From NCBI GenBank assembly GCA_035463295.1, contig DATHTK010000040.1:1-25672 (forward strand): DNA of 25,672 nt. The letters run 5' to 3'. This document shows, one piece after another, positions 1-7,580 of the stretch. Position numbers and translations under genes: made by a program. The notes below the pieces were generated by a model. The model made no database searches. It saw only the letters and a list, made by a program, of their open reading frames with translations, and was not told where the DNA came from. Position 1 is the first letter of the stretch. The number at the start of each line of letters is the position of its first letter. This stretch comes from DATHTK01 sp035463295. GTDB taxonomy: Bacteria > Actinomycetota > Rubrobacteria > Rubrobacterales > Rubrobacteraceae.

Positions 1-194
1 ACCGCAGCGACGACCTCGCACGCGAAGTCTCCGCCACCTTGCGCGAGGAGACCGACCTCGACGCTCTGAGCAACGAGCTGGCATCGGTGGTGCGCAACAC
101 CATGCAGCCGCCGGAGCTCGTCTCGCTCTGGCCGCGCGAGCCGGGAGGTTCCCTGGCGCATCCGCGCCCCGGTCGAGGGAGCCCCGTTGAGTAA
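1..194 (+). CDS. C-terminal end of a membrane protein, paralogue of the next gene (5' end outside window)
   Basis: Only the last 63 codons are present, read from position 3 to the TAA at 192-194. The segment EETDLDALSNELASVVRNTM followed by QPPELVSLW closely matches the C-terminus of the downstream protein (ETSLDALNDELVEVVRGTM, QPAHVSLW), so the two genes are tandem paralogues. The visible part is soluble and probably cytosolic. It overlaps the next gene by 8 bp, which suggests translational coupling. Its function is unknown. In actinobacteria and Chloroflexi this kind of tail follows a multi-pass membrane region resembling the sensor part of some histidine kinases, but no kinase domain is visible here. 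Confidence 0.8.
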   Translation, partial: RSDDLAREVSATLREETDLDALSNELASVVRNTMQPPELVSLWPREPGGSLAHPRPGRGSPVE

Positions 195-1464
195 CCCGCA
201 ACGGCCGGACACGCCGGCCGGAGTCCGATCCAGGATTCCGTGGGTCGTGTCCGGGTTGCTAGCGATCGGCGGGCTGCTCTTCTGTCTATGTCTGGGCCTG
301 TCGGTCGCGGGGTTCGCCGCCCCCGAAGAGGCCTTCGTCGGGCTGCCGGTCATCGCAGCCTATGGCATTTCCGCGCTGATAGTGGCGCGACGTCAGCCGC
401 GCAACCTCGTGGGCTGGATCCTGGCGGGGATAGTCGTGGGTGTGGGCCTCTCCTCTGCCTCCCTGGGCTACGTAGAGGGTAGCGACGACCCCGCTACGCT
501 GCCTCTCGGCGTGCTCGCCGTCTGGGTGGCCCAGTGGGCCTACGTGGTGTGGATCAGCCTGGCCGTGCTGTTCCTGCCCCTGCTGTTTCCCACCGGACGG
601 TTGCCTTCACCGAGCTGGCGTCCGGTGGCCTGGCTGGCGCTGGTTGCATTGGTCTTGGGGGCAGTCTCGGAGGCTACGATGCCTACCCTCGAGGTCGACA
701 CGAAGAGCGGAGGCAGCGCGACGATCGCCAATCCCATCGGCCTCGGTCAGGCCCTTGTGGACATCCTCTATCTGACCGGCAACGTCCTGCTGGTGGTCTC
801 GGTGATAGGCGCGATCGCCTCGCTGGTCGCGCGCCTGCGTTCCGCCGGCGGAAGGGAGCGCCAGCAGGTCAAGTGGGTCGCCTGGACGCTAGGCCTCGGC
901 GCGGCGGGCATCACCGTCGCCGTGATCGCCGCGAGCTTCGAGCCCGCCGACGGAGTCGCCGAGGGCTCGGCGGCCGTCGTCTATGTGATGGGGGTCATTG
1001 GCTGGTTCGGCGCCCTGGCCGTGCTGGGCCTCGGCGTCCCCGCAGCGATAGCCGTGGCTATCGTACGCTACCGCCTCTACGATATAGACGTCATTATCAA
1101 CCGCACTCTCGTCTACGGCGCTCTGACGGCGCTGCTGGTGGTTGTGTACGTGGGAAGCGTGGTCTCGTTGCAGGGAGCGTTGCGGGCGATGATCGGGCAA
1201 GGATCCCAGCTGGCGATCGTAGCATCCACACTGGCCGTCGCAGCGCTCTTCAACTCTTTGAGACGTCGTATCCAGGCGTTCGTGGATCGGCGCTTCTACC
1301 GCAGGAAGTACGACGCGAGAAAGACCCTCGAAGTCTTCTCTGGGAAACTGAGAGATGAGACGAGCCTGGATGCGCTGAACGACGAGCTGGTAGAGGTGGT
1401 GCGAGGGACGATGCAACCGGCGCACGTCTCGCTGTGGCTGCGCTCCGATACGCCGAAGGACTAG
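187..1464 (+). CDS. Multi-pass membrane protein, sensor-like, 425 aa
   Basis: Hydrophobicity suggests about ten membrane segments between residues 18 and 358. A charged cytosolic tail follows, including the motif VDRRFYRRKYDARKTLE near residue 368. The motif RYRLYDIDVIINRTLVYGAL near residue 295 is typical of a large actinobacterial/Chloroflexi family in which this membrane module stands alone or precedes a histidine kinase. No kinase, GAF or catalytic domain is present, so it may be a stand-alone sensor or a scaffold. The start chosen is TTG at 187. It has a good Shine-Dalgarno sequence (GAGGGAG, 175-181) at 5 nt spacing and overlaps the stop of its upstream paralogue by 8 bp. The exact function is unknown. 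Confidence 0.85.
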   Translation: MSNPQRPDTPAGVRSRIPWVVSGLLAIGGLLFCLCLGLSVAGFAAPEEAFVGLPVIAAYGISALIVARRQPRNLVGWILAGIVVGVGLSSASLGYVEGSDDPATLPLGVLAVWVAQWAYVVWISLAVLFLPLLFPTGRLPSPSWRPVAWLALVALVLGAVSEATMPTLEVDTKSGGSATIANPIGLGQALVDILYLTGNVLLVVSVIGAIASLVARLRSAGGRERQQVKWVAWTLGLGAAGITVAVIAASFEPADGVAEGSAAVVYVMGVIGWFGALAVLGLGVPAAIAVAIVRYRLYDIDVIINRTLVYGALTALLVVVYVGSVVSLQGALRAMIGQGSQLAIVASTLAVAALFNSLRRRIQAFVDRRFYRRKYDARKTLEVFSGKLRDETSLDALNDELVEVVRGTMQPAHVSLWLRSDTPKD

Positions 1465-1533
1465 CGGGCAGCTCAGCAGACTCTCTTTCACCCGAACGCG
1501 CGGAAGCCATCTCTTCGGAATCGCGTCAGTAAA

Positions 1534-1572
1534 GCCCCGAGAACAGAGCCCTTTTCGAGCGGAAGTCGGGGC
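1534..1572. terminator. Weak inverted repeat between convergent genes
   Basis: GCCCCGA (1534-1540) and TCGGGGC (1566-1572) can pair across a 25-nt loop, in the 128-bp gap between the membrane protein and the convergent SDR gene. The position suits a bidirectional terminator, but the stem is short and has no T-run. Low confidence. Confidence 0.2.
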
Positions 1573-1592
1573 CTGAAGCAGGGAAGTACGGA

Positions 1593-2348
1593 CTAGCTCA
1601 TCAGCTGGCCGCCGTTGACCTCGACGATCTCGCCGACCAGGTAGTCCGCCCACGGCGAGGCGAGGAAGAGTACCGCCCCGGCCGTCTCTTCGGGGGTACC
1701 CTCGCGCCCCATCGGGATGGCGCCCACCATCTTCTCGCGCATCTCGGGGGGCGTGAAGCGTTCGTGGAACGGCGTCGTGATGATGCCGGGTGCCACCCCG
1801 TTGACCAGTATGTTCTCCCCAACGAGCTCCTTCGCCATCGCACGGGTGAGGGTGCTGACGCCGCCCTTGGCGGTCGCGTAGGCGACGGAGCCGCGGGCGC
1901 CCCCGTTGCGGGCGGCGACGGACGTAACGTTTATGATCCTGCCTCCTCCCTGACGCCTCATTATCGGCAGGACCGCCTGCGAACAGAGGTACACCGACTT
2001 GAGGTTCACCTCCATCACCCGGTCCCACAGGTCCTCTGTCATCTCCTGGAGGGTGCGACGCTCGACGAGGGAACCAGCGTTGTTTACAAGGACGTCGAGG
2101 CGGCCGTAACGGCCTTCGATCTCCCCGACCATCCTCGCTACTTCTTCCGAATCCGACACGTCTCCCCCGACGAGACTCGCCTCCCCGCCGGAGGATCCTA
2201 TCCGCTCGACGACCTCCCGCGCCTCGTCCTCGCTGCGGTTGTAGTGGACGACGACCCGGCAACCCTGACCGGCCAGTCCCTCCGCCGCGGCGCGCCCGAT
2301 CCCGGTGCTGCTCCCCGTGACCCACGCTACCTCTCCCGAGAACTTCAT
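1593..2348 (-). CDS. SDR-family NAD(P)-dependent oxidoreductase (FabG-like), 251 aa
   Basis: Classical short-chain dehydrogenase. The cofactor motif TGSSTGIG lies at residues 11-18, NNAG at 89-92, the catalytic Ser143, and YATAK with Tyr157 and Lys161. The C-terminal segment has the usual VNGG. Length fits the family. The substrate cannot be read from sequence; 3-oxoacyl-ACP reductase and sugar or alcohol dehydrogenase roles are both possible. The start is ATG at 2348, preceded by GGGAGGT at good spacing. The frame stays open further upstream, but that part is not SDR-like. It lies 94 bp downstream of the MarR-GNAT gene on the same strand, so it may be that regulator's target or be co-transcribed with it. 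Confidence 0.9.
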   Translation of the reverse strand: MKFSGEVAWVTGSSTGIGRAAAEGLAGQGCRVVVHYNRSEDEAREVVERIGSSGGEASLVGGDVSDSEEVARMVGEIEGRYGRLDVLVNNAGSLVERRTLQEMTEDLWDRVMEVNLKSVYLCSQAVLPIMRRQGGGRIINVTSVAARNGGARGSVAYATAKGGVSTLTRAMAKELVGENILVNGVAPGIITTPFHERFTPPEMREKMVGAIPMGREGTPEETAGAVLFLASPWADYLVGEIVEVNGGQLMS

Positions 2349-2376
2349 GCGACCTCCCGCCGACGTGATCGATGTG

Positions 2377-2410
2377 CCTCTAACATAGAGGTTGCGAACG
2401 GGAAACACAA
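2377..2410 (-). promoter_or_regulatory. Possible promoter with a short palindrome upstream of the SDR gene
   Basis: On the minus strand, TTGTGT (2410-2405) and TATGTT (2387-2382) are separated by 17 nt. The -10 sits inside the inverted repeat CCTCTA-ACA-TAGAGG (2377-2391), which could be an operator. The -35 match is poor (3 of 6), so the SDR may instead be read from the regulator's promoter. Confidence 0.35.
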
Positions 2411-2442
2411 ACCCGAGCCGAAAGGTCCGGCCAGGCATAGCC

Positions 2443-3369
2443 TTAGAGCGCGAGCTCCCATGTCTGACCGACGAGATCCTTGCCGAAGCTGTGGTGCTCC
2501 TCTTCCCCCACGAGGACGAAACCCTGCTCCTCATAGATATGCCGCGCAGCGTCGAGCACGCTGTTGGTCCAGAGCGTGAGGGTCTGGTAGCCGCGGCTCC
2601 TGGCAAAGCGAATGCACTCCTCGACGAGGCGGCTGCCCAACCCCAACCCGCGCGCCTCGGGCTCGACCAGGAGCAGGCGTAGCTTGGCGACCGTATCGCT
2701 CGCCTTCACGACGAAGACACAACCCACCCTCTCGCCGTTCATCTCGGCGATCCAGCAACGCTCTTTGGCCGGATCGTAGCCGTTGATGAAGTCGGCCACG
2801 ATCCTCGCAACCAGCGCCTCGAAGCGCTCGTCCCAGCCGTACTCCCGCGCGTAAAGCACGCCGTGCCGGTAGACGACCCATCCCATGTCGCCGGGCTCGT
2901 GAATGCGTAGGAAGAAGGGCTCAGAGTACTTGAAGCCCTTTTCGAGAGTTCTTTCGATGGTCCGCATCGCCTGGAGCAGTCGAAGCTGCTCCTCTTCGGA
3001 GTGGCCCTCGAGCGTCTCTGCGACCTCCTCGCGCGAACGCGCATCGAGCACGGAGAAGGCGTCCCTGCCCTCCGGCGTTAGAGAGAGTAGACGCCGGCGA
3101 GCGTCGCTCTCCGAACGAACTCTCTCGACGAGCCCTCGCCGCTCCAGGCCAGCCAGCATACGGCTCAGGTAGCCCGCGTCCAGCCCCAACTCCCTCGACA
3201 GCTCGGAGGCAGTCAGCTCGTCGCGGTGGGCGATCTCGAAGAGGATGCGGGCCTCGGTCAGCGTGTAGGGAGTGTGGAGCAGACCCTCGCGCAACACGCC
3301 GATCCGCCGCGTGAAAAAGCGGTTGAAGCGCCGGACAGCTTCGATCCTCGTTTCCAGCTCCCTCTCCAT
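2443..3369 (-). CDS. MarR-type regulator fused to a GNAT N-acetyltransferase, 308 aa
   Basis: Residues about 1-145 form a MarR winged helix-turn-helix. The recognition region is LTASELSRELGLDAGYLSRM (52-71) and the wing contains VRSESDARRRLLSLT (84-98). Residues about 155-305 form a GNAT acetyltransferase whose acetyl-CoA loop is ARGLGLGSRL (239-248). Such bifunctional fusions are a known family; the acetylated substrate is generally unknown. The ATG at 3369 is the first codon consistent with the MarR N-terminus. The gene has its own promoter just upstream, with a paired repeat that suggests autoregulation. The neighbouring SDR gene 94 bp downstream is a plausible target. Confidence 0.92.
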   Translation of the reverse strand: MERELETRIEAVRRFNRFFTRRIGVLREGLLHTPYTLTEARILFEIAHRDELTASELSRELGLDAGYLSRMLAGLERRGLVERVRSESDARRRLLSLTPEGRDAFSVLDARSREEVAETLEGHSEEEQLRLLQAMRTIERTLEKGFKYSEPFFLRIHEPGDMGWVVYRHGVLYAREYGWDERFEALVARIVADFINGYDPAKERCWIAEMNGERVGCVFVVKASDTVAKLRLLLVEPEARGLGLGSRLVEECIRFARSRGYQTLTLWTNSVLDAARHIYEEQGFVLVGEEEHHSFGKDLVGQTWELAL

Positions 3370-3386
3370 TTACCCTGCTCGCCAAG

Positions 3387-3423
3387 TGCTTGCTATTGTC
3401 TGTCATTTGCTTGCTTTTGTCAA
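3387..3423 (-). promoter_or_regulatory. Promoter and putative operator of the MarR-GNAT gene
   Basis: On the minus strand a perfect -35 TTGACA (3423-3418) is followed after exactly 17 nt by the -10 GACAAT (3400-3395). The plus-strand octamer TGCTTGCT occurs at 3387-3394 and 3408-3415, two helical turns (21 bp) apart. One copy lies in the spacer and one just past the -10. This suits binding of a dimeric MarR protein that blocks RNA polymerase. Confidence 0.65.
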
Positions 3424-3565
3424 ATACCTGTGCATCGCATGCGCAGAGTTCGTGTTGCCCGGTGGCCTGTTATGTTCAGGAGCAGGGTGGTGAGGCGAGC
3501 GCCGCCCGTACCGACCCTGGCGTACAGGGTCGAACGTCGGTGTCCCCTGTCTACTGGGCCTGGTT

Positions 3566-3594
3566 CGAGAGGGATGATCGGCACATCCCTCTCG
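3566..3594 (-). terminator. Hairpin terminator of the minus-strand sugar-acid operon
   Basis: A perfect 11-bp inverted repeat (3566-3576 with 3584-3594, core GAGAGGGATG/CATCCCTCTC) has a 7-nt loop. It begins 3 nt after the stop codon of the last gene of the operon. There is no T-run, which is common for terminator-like hairpins in high-GC actinobacteria. Confidence 0.65.
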
Positions 3595-3597
3595 GTC

Positions 3598-4368
3598 TCA
3601 GCGGGCGAGCCAGCCCCCGTCCACTGGGATGGTCGCGCCGTGGACGTAGGAGGAGGCGTCGGAGGCGAGGAAGACGACGGCGCCTTTGAGGTCTTCGGGC
3701 TCGCCGTAACGGCCGGCGGGGATGCGGGTAAGGAGGGCTTCCGAGCGCTCGGAATCGCTGCGCAGCGCGGAGGTCAGGGAGGTCGTGAAGTAACTCGGGG
3801 CCAGGGCGTTGACGTTGATACCCAGGGAGGCCCACTCGTTCGCCAGGGCGCGCGTGAGGTTCGCCACGGCGCCCTTCGTAGCGGCGTAGGAGGGGACGAT
3901 GATGCCCCCCGAGAACGAGAGAACGGAGGCGAGGTTGATGATCTTGCCCCCCTCGCCCCCTTCCACGAAATGACGGGCGGCGGCCTGGCTCAGGTACCAG
4001 AGGCTGTTCAGGTTGATCCTTACGACGTCCTCCCAGTCCTCCTCGGCGAACTCCAGCGCGGGGCCCCGGCGGATGATGCCCGCGTTGTTGACCAGGATGT
4101 CCAGGCGTCCCAGCGCCGAGACGCAATCCGAGACGAGCCTCTCGGCGAGAGCGGGGTCCGTATCCTGGAGGTTCTCGTTCATCGTGTGGCACTCTCTACC
4201 CAGCGCCGATATCTGCTCGCGGGTCTCGTCGAGGGGGGCTACGTCGAGCACGGCCACGTCGGCGCCCGCCTCGGCGACGCCGAGGGCGAGGCCCTGGCCG
4301 AGGCCCTGCGCGGCCCCCGTCACGAGAGCGACCTTACCGTCGAGCTTGAAGTCGTCGAGGATCGTCAT
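3598..4368 (-). CDS. SDR-family oxidoreductase, KduD/gluconate 5-dehydrogenase-like, 256 aa
   Basis: Classical SDR with TGAAQGLG at residues 17-24, NNAG at 94-97, Ser148, Tyr161 and Lys165. The segments IPAGRYGEPEDLKGAVVFL and VDGGWLAR resemble 2-dehydro-3-deoxy-D-gluconate 5-dehydrogenase (KduD) and gluconate 5-dehydrogenase, enzymes that oxidise hydroxyls of (keto-deoxy) sugar acids with NAD(P). This fits its place as last gene of a sugar-acid operon. It starts 7 bp after the stop of the upstream cupin gene without a clear ribosome binding site, so translation is probably coupled. The substrate is inferred from context. A terminator-like hairpin follows directly. Confidence 0.88.
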   Translation of the reverse strand: MTILDDFKLDGKVALVTGAAQGLGQGLALGVAEAGADVAVLDVAPLDETREQISALGRECHTMNENLQDTDPALAERLVSDCVSALGRLDILVNNAGIIRRGPALEFAEEDWEDVVRINLNSLWYLSQAAARHFVEGGEGGKIINLASVLSFSGGIIVPSYAATKGAVANLTRALANEWASLGINVNALAPSYFTTSLTSALRSDSERSEALLTRIPAGRYGEPEDLKGAVVFLASDASSYVHGATIPVDGGWLAR

Positions 4369-4375
4369 CGCGACT

Positions 4376-4864
4376 TCAGTAGCGGAGGTCGAGGGGTTCG
4401 ATATCCTGCTCCTCGCAGAAGCGCAGGTAGCGCTCCAGCTTCGAGAAGACGTCGTCCTGGTAGATCACGTTATCCTCGTCGTCGAGGTACTGGATCACAC
4501 CCTCCAGGATGAAGAGCGTCTGCATCTCCTCGACGCCCTCGTCCACGACGAGGGTGTGTATGTCGCCCGGCGGCTCCCAGACTAGCGTGCCGGGCCTCGC
4601 TACCCAGTCGCGCTCGAGGTAGTGCCAGGAGCCCTTCGTACAGTAGCCCATCACCTGCCCGCCCGTGTGGCGGTGGCGGTTCACCTTGCCGGAACCCTCG
4701 ACCTTGAGGAGGTTGATCCAGCGTCCGCTCACCAGGTCGAACCTCAGGGGCTTGAACCAGACCCTCTCGCCCTGAGGCACCCAGGGCAACTCGTCGCCCT
4801 CTATGGCCTGGTCCGGCAGCCCCATCTCCGCGATGAGGCTCTCCAATCCCTGGTCCTGCGCCAT
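4376..4864 (-). CDS. Cupin protein, 2,4'-dihydroxyacetophenone dioxygenase-like, 162 aa
   Basis: Single-domain cupin. The likely metal ligands are His64 and His66 in NRHRHTGGQ and His103 in PPGDIHTL, the spacing expected for cupin motifs 1 and 2. Overall it resembles the 2,4'-dihydroxyacetophenone dioxygenase family, iron enzymes that cleave a C-C bond next to a carbonyl. In a sugar-acid operon the true substrate is more likely a keto- or diketo-acid, or the protein may be an isomerase; this is inference. The ATG start is preceded by AAGGGACAGGGAC. It is separated from the upstream dehydratase by 98 bp, where an internal promoter is possible, and is close-coupled to the following SDR. Confidence 0.82.
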   Translation of the reverse strand: MAQDQGLESLIAEMGLPDQAIEGDELPWVPQGERVWFKPLRFDLVSGRWINLLKVEGSGKVNRHRHTGGQVMGYCTKGSWHYLERDWVARPGTLVWEPPGDIHTLVVDEGVEEMQTLFILEGVIQYLDDEDNVIYQDDVFSKLERYLRFCEEQDIEPLDLRY

Positions 4865-4892
4865 GTCCCTGTCCCTTCTTTCGCCTGCTCCT

Positions 4893-4921
4893 AGCCTAAC
4901 GTTCTACCCTGCGAGGTTCAA
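4893..4921 (-). promoter_or_regulatory. Possible internal promoter for the cupin-SDR pair
   Basis: On the minus strand TTGAAC (4921-4916) and TAGGCT (4898-4893) are spaced by 17 nt in the only sizeable gap of the operon besides the 62-bp one. The matches are 4 of 6 and 3 of 6, so this is a weak call. Confidence 0.3.
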
Positions 4922-4962
4922 TCCTACCCGAGGGTCGGGGGGCGACCGGGGCTCACCGCTCG

Positions 4963-6750
4963 TCAGTGGTTGTGGCGCGGTGTTTCGGAGGCGACGCCCC
5001 GGTACTTCAGCGCCGCTTCGAAGACCCCGCCGCCGTCGAGCTGGCCCACCGAGTCCCGGTAGATCTCCTGCCAGGGCGTGCGGCTCTCCGGGACGGCGGG
5101 CACCCCCTCCTCCCGCTTGCGGCGTTCGATCTCCTCCTCGGCCACCAGCATGTCGCACCGCCCGGTATTGAGGTCGATGCGGATCGTGTCGCCGGTCCTC
5201 AACCACGCCAGACCACCGCCGGCGGCGCTCTCGGGAGCTGCGTGGAGGATCGAAGGACTGTCCGAGGTGCCGGACTGCCGGCCGTCGCCGATGGTGGGCA
5301 GGGTGTCGATCCCCCGCCTGATGAGTGCATCGGGCGGCTGCATGTTGACGACCTCGGCCGAGCCCGGCCAGCCGACCGGTCCGGCGCCCCGGATCACCAG
5401 GATGCTGTTCTCGTCGACGCCCTGTTCCGGGTCGTTGATGCGGTGGTGGTAGTCGTCCGAGCCGTCGAAGACGACCGCGCGGCCCTCGAAGATGCCCTCG
5501 CGGTCGGGCTCGCTCAGGTATCGGGCGCGGAACTCCTCGGAGATCACGTTCGTCTTGATGATCGCGAAGTCGAAGAGGTTACCGGAGAGGACCAGGGATC
5601 CGGCACGTTCCTGCAGGGGCGCGTCGTAGGGTGTGATCATCTCGCGGTCCGTGCTCTCGCACCCTGCGACGTTCTCCGCTAGCGTCCGTCCCGTAACGGT
5701 CAGGGTCTCGCCGTCGAGGCGCCCCGCCCGCAGGAGCTCGCCGAGCACCGCGGGCACGCCGCCGGCTCGATGGAAGCGCTCGCCGAGGTACGCTCCGGCA
5801 GGTTGCATGTTGACGAGCATCGGCACCTCGTAGCCGTGAGCCCAGTCGGCCGGCTCGATCTCCACGCCGGCGTGGCGCGCCATGGCCATGATGTGCGGCT
5901 GAGCGTTGGTCGAGCCGCCGATAGCCGTGACGGCGACGATCGCGTTAAGAAACGCCTCGCGCGTCAGAATCTTCGAGGGGCGCAGGTCCTCGTAGGCCAT
6001 CTCGACGATGCGTCGGCCCGTGTCGTAGGCCATCTGGCCGCGCGCGCCGTAGGGCGCCGGGATCATCGCGCACCCGGGCAACGAGAGGCCGAGCACCTCT
6101 GCCACGGAGTTCATGGTGGAGGCCGTCCCCATGGTGTTGCAGTGGCCGGCCGACGGCGCGGAGGCCAGAGCCGTATCGAAAAACTCCTCCTCGTCGATAA
6201 GTCCGGCGGCGAGTCTCCGCCGACTCTTCCAGATCGCCATCCCCGAACCGACCAGCTCACCCTCGAAGTAGCCGTCGAGCATCGGCCCGCCGGAGAATAC
6301 GATCGCCGGGATGTCCACCGTCGAGGCGGCCATGATCGCGGACGGCGTGGTCTTGTCGCAGCCGGTGGTCAGCACTACCGCGTCGATGGGATAGCCGTAG
6401 AGAATCTCCACCAGCCCCAGGTAGGCGAGGTTGCGCTCCAGCGCGGCGGTCGGGCGGAGGCAGTTCTCGAAGAGCGGGTGGACCGGGAACTCCATCGGGA
6501 CCCCTCCAGCGTCGCGGATCCCGTCGCGCACGCGAGAGGCGAGCTGAAGGTGGTGTCGGTTGCAGGGCACCAGGTCGCTGCCGGTCTGCGCGATGCCGAC
6601 TATAGGCTTCCCCGAGCGCAGCTCGTCCGGCGTGATCCCGTAGTTCATAAAGCGCTCGAGGTAGAGCGCGGTCTGGTCGATGCGCTCGGGGTCGTCGAAC
6701 CAGTCGCGCGAGCGCAACCGGCGCGCGGGTCGGGCGTTATCCGAAGCCAT
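4963..6750 (-). CDS. IlvD/Edd-family sugar-acid dehydratase, 595 aa
   Basis: Full-length member of the IlvD/Edd family of Fe-S dehydratases. Three cysteines positioned like the cluster ligands of pentonate dehydratases are visible: Cys63 in VPCNRHH, Cys131 in TTGCDKTTPS and Cys204 in AGHCNTMGTASTMN. The length of 595 aa and the N-terminal RSRDWFDDPERID fit the L-arabonate/D-xylonate/D-galactonate dehydratase subgroup better than branched-chain IlvD. It would convert an aldonate to its 2-keto-3-deoxy acid. The ATG start has AGGAGA about 9 nt upstream. The operon also faces an unrelated fuconate dehydratase on the other strand, so two sugar acids of different stereochemistry may be handled. Confidence 0.93.
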   Translation of the reverse strand: MASDNARPARRLRSRDWFDDPERIDQTALYLERFMNYGITPDELRSGKPIVGIAQTGSDLVPCNRHHLQLASRVRDGIRDAGGVPMEFPVHPLFENCLRPTAALERNLAYLGLVEILYGYPIDAVVLTTGCDKTTPSAIMAASTVDIPAIVFSGGPMLDGYFEGELVGSGMAIWKSRRRLAAGLIDEEEFFDTALASAPSAGHCNTMGTASTMNSVAEVLGLSLPGCAMIPAPYGARGQMAYDTGRRIVEMAYEDLRPSKILTREAFLNAIVAVTAIGGSTNAQPHIMAMARHAGVEIEPADWAHGYEVPMLVNMQPAGAYLGERFHRAGGVPAVLGELLRAGRLDGETLTVTGRTLAENVAGCESTDREMITPYDAPLQERAGSLVLSGNLFDFAIIKTNVISEEFRARYLSEPDREGIFEGRAVVFDGSDDYHHRINDPEQGVDENSILVIRGAGPVGWPGSAEVVNMQPPDALIRRGIDTLPTIGDGRQSGTSDSPSILHAAPESAAGGGLAWLRTGDTIRIDLNTGRCDMLVAEEEIERRKREEGVPAVPESRTPWQEIYRDSVGQLDGGGVFEAALKYRGVASETPRHNH

Positions 6751-6812
6751 GGGAGTGCTCTCCTTGGATAGAGGTCTTGTCGCAGTTCGCCGGGCGCAGG
6801 TCGTCTATCCCC

Positions 6813-7580
6813 TCACTCCTCGCCCGGCGAGATCGGCGGCGTCGCCGTCGAGGTCTTGCCGAGGGCCTGTATCTCCGTCGGCAGGATGGTGAGTTCCGGG
6901 ACGTAGGCCCGCTCGGGCAACGTCGCCAGGAAAAAGCATGCCTGCGCCACGTCTTCGGGCTTGAGGCTGCGCTCTCTCACCTCCCTCGGGGGCGGCTCCG
7001 GGCGGTTATCCAGGATCGGGGTGTCCACTATGCCGGGCAGGACGGCGCAGAAGCGGACGCCCCTCTGGTGCTCCTCGAATCCGGCGGCGTGGGCGAACTC
7101 GGTCATCCCGGCCTTCGAGGCCTGGTAGGCGGGGCCGGACATGTCGGGCCAGGAGCCCGAGACGCTGCTGATGAGGATCACGACGCCGCGCGCCTCTCGC
7201 AGGTACGGGAGCGCGGCCCGCACCGCGTAGAAGGCGCCGGAGAGGTTCACGGAGATCATGGCGTCCCAGCCCTCTGCCGTGAGCTGCTCGAGCCTCCGCT
7301 CGGGGAAGTTCATCCCCGAGGCGACGACGAGCGCGTCGATACCGTCGGACTTCCCGACCTCCTCGACGACTCGCCAGACCGCCTCTTTGTCCGAGATGTC
7401 GAGCGCGTGGGCGACGACGCCGCGCCCGTCCGTGCCCGCTTCTATGGCCTCTTTGCGCCGGGCGGCGGCGTGTACGCGGGCGCCGGCCTCGGCGAAGAGG
7501 TTAGCCGTCGAGAGCCCGATCCCGCTGCTCGCCCCGATGACGAGCGCCGTCTTCCCCGAGAGCGTCCCGTCCCGCTCCAT
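6813..7580 (-). CDS. SDR-family oxidoreductase, 255 aa
   Basis: Short-chain dehydrogenase with GASSGIG near residues 16-22, Ser139, Tyr152 and Lys156 (YQASK). The structural NNAG motif is replaced by VASGMN (residues 86-91), a less common variant. The last 20 residues are a low-complexity tail. The start is ATG at 7580, overlapping the TGA of the upstream alcohol dehydrogenase by one base (TGATG), with GGAGGGAG just before it, so the two genes are translationally coupled. It probably oxidises a hydroxyl of the sugar or sugar-acid substrate of the operon. The exact reaction is not visible. Confidence 0.88.
   Translation of the reverse strand: MERDGTLSGKTALVIGASSGIGLSTANLFAEAGARVHAAARRKEAIEAGTDGRGVVAHALDISDKEAVWRVVEEVGKSDGIDALVVASGMNFPERRLEQLTAEGWDAMISVNLSGAFYAVRAALPYLREARGVVILISSVSGSWPDMSGPAYQASKAGMTEFAHAAGFEEHQRGVRFCAVLPGIVDTPILDNRPEPPPREVRERSLKPEDVAQACFFLATLPERAYVPELTILPTEIQALGKTSTATPPISPGEE

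Noticed and set aside
889..2325. Long minus-strand open frame (478 codons)
   Set aside because: It runs antisense through the membrane protein and out of frame through the SDR; rich in Arg/Gly/Pro with no recognisable domain. A high-GC shadow.
3226..4512. Long plus-strand open frame antisense to the KduD-like SDR
   Set aside because: Composition is GGR/EVE-rich and the opposite strand has a clear SDR with all motifs.
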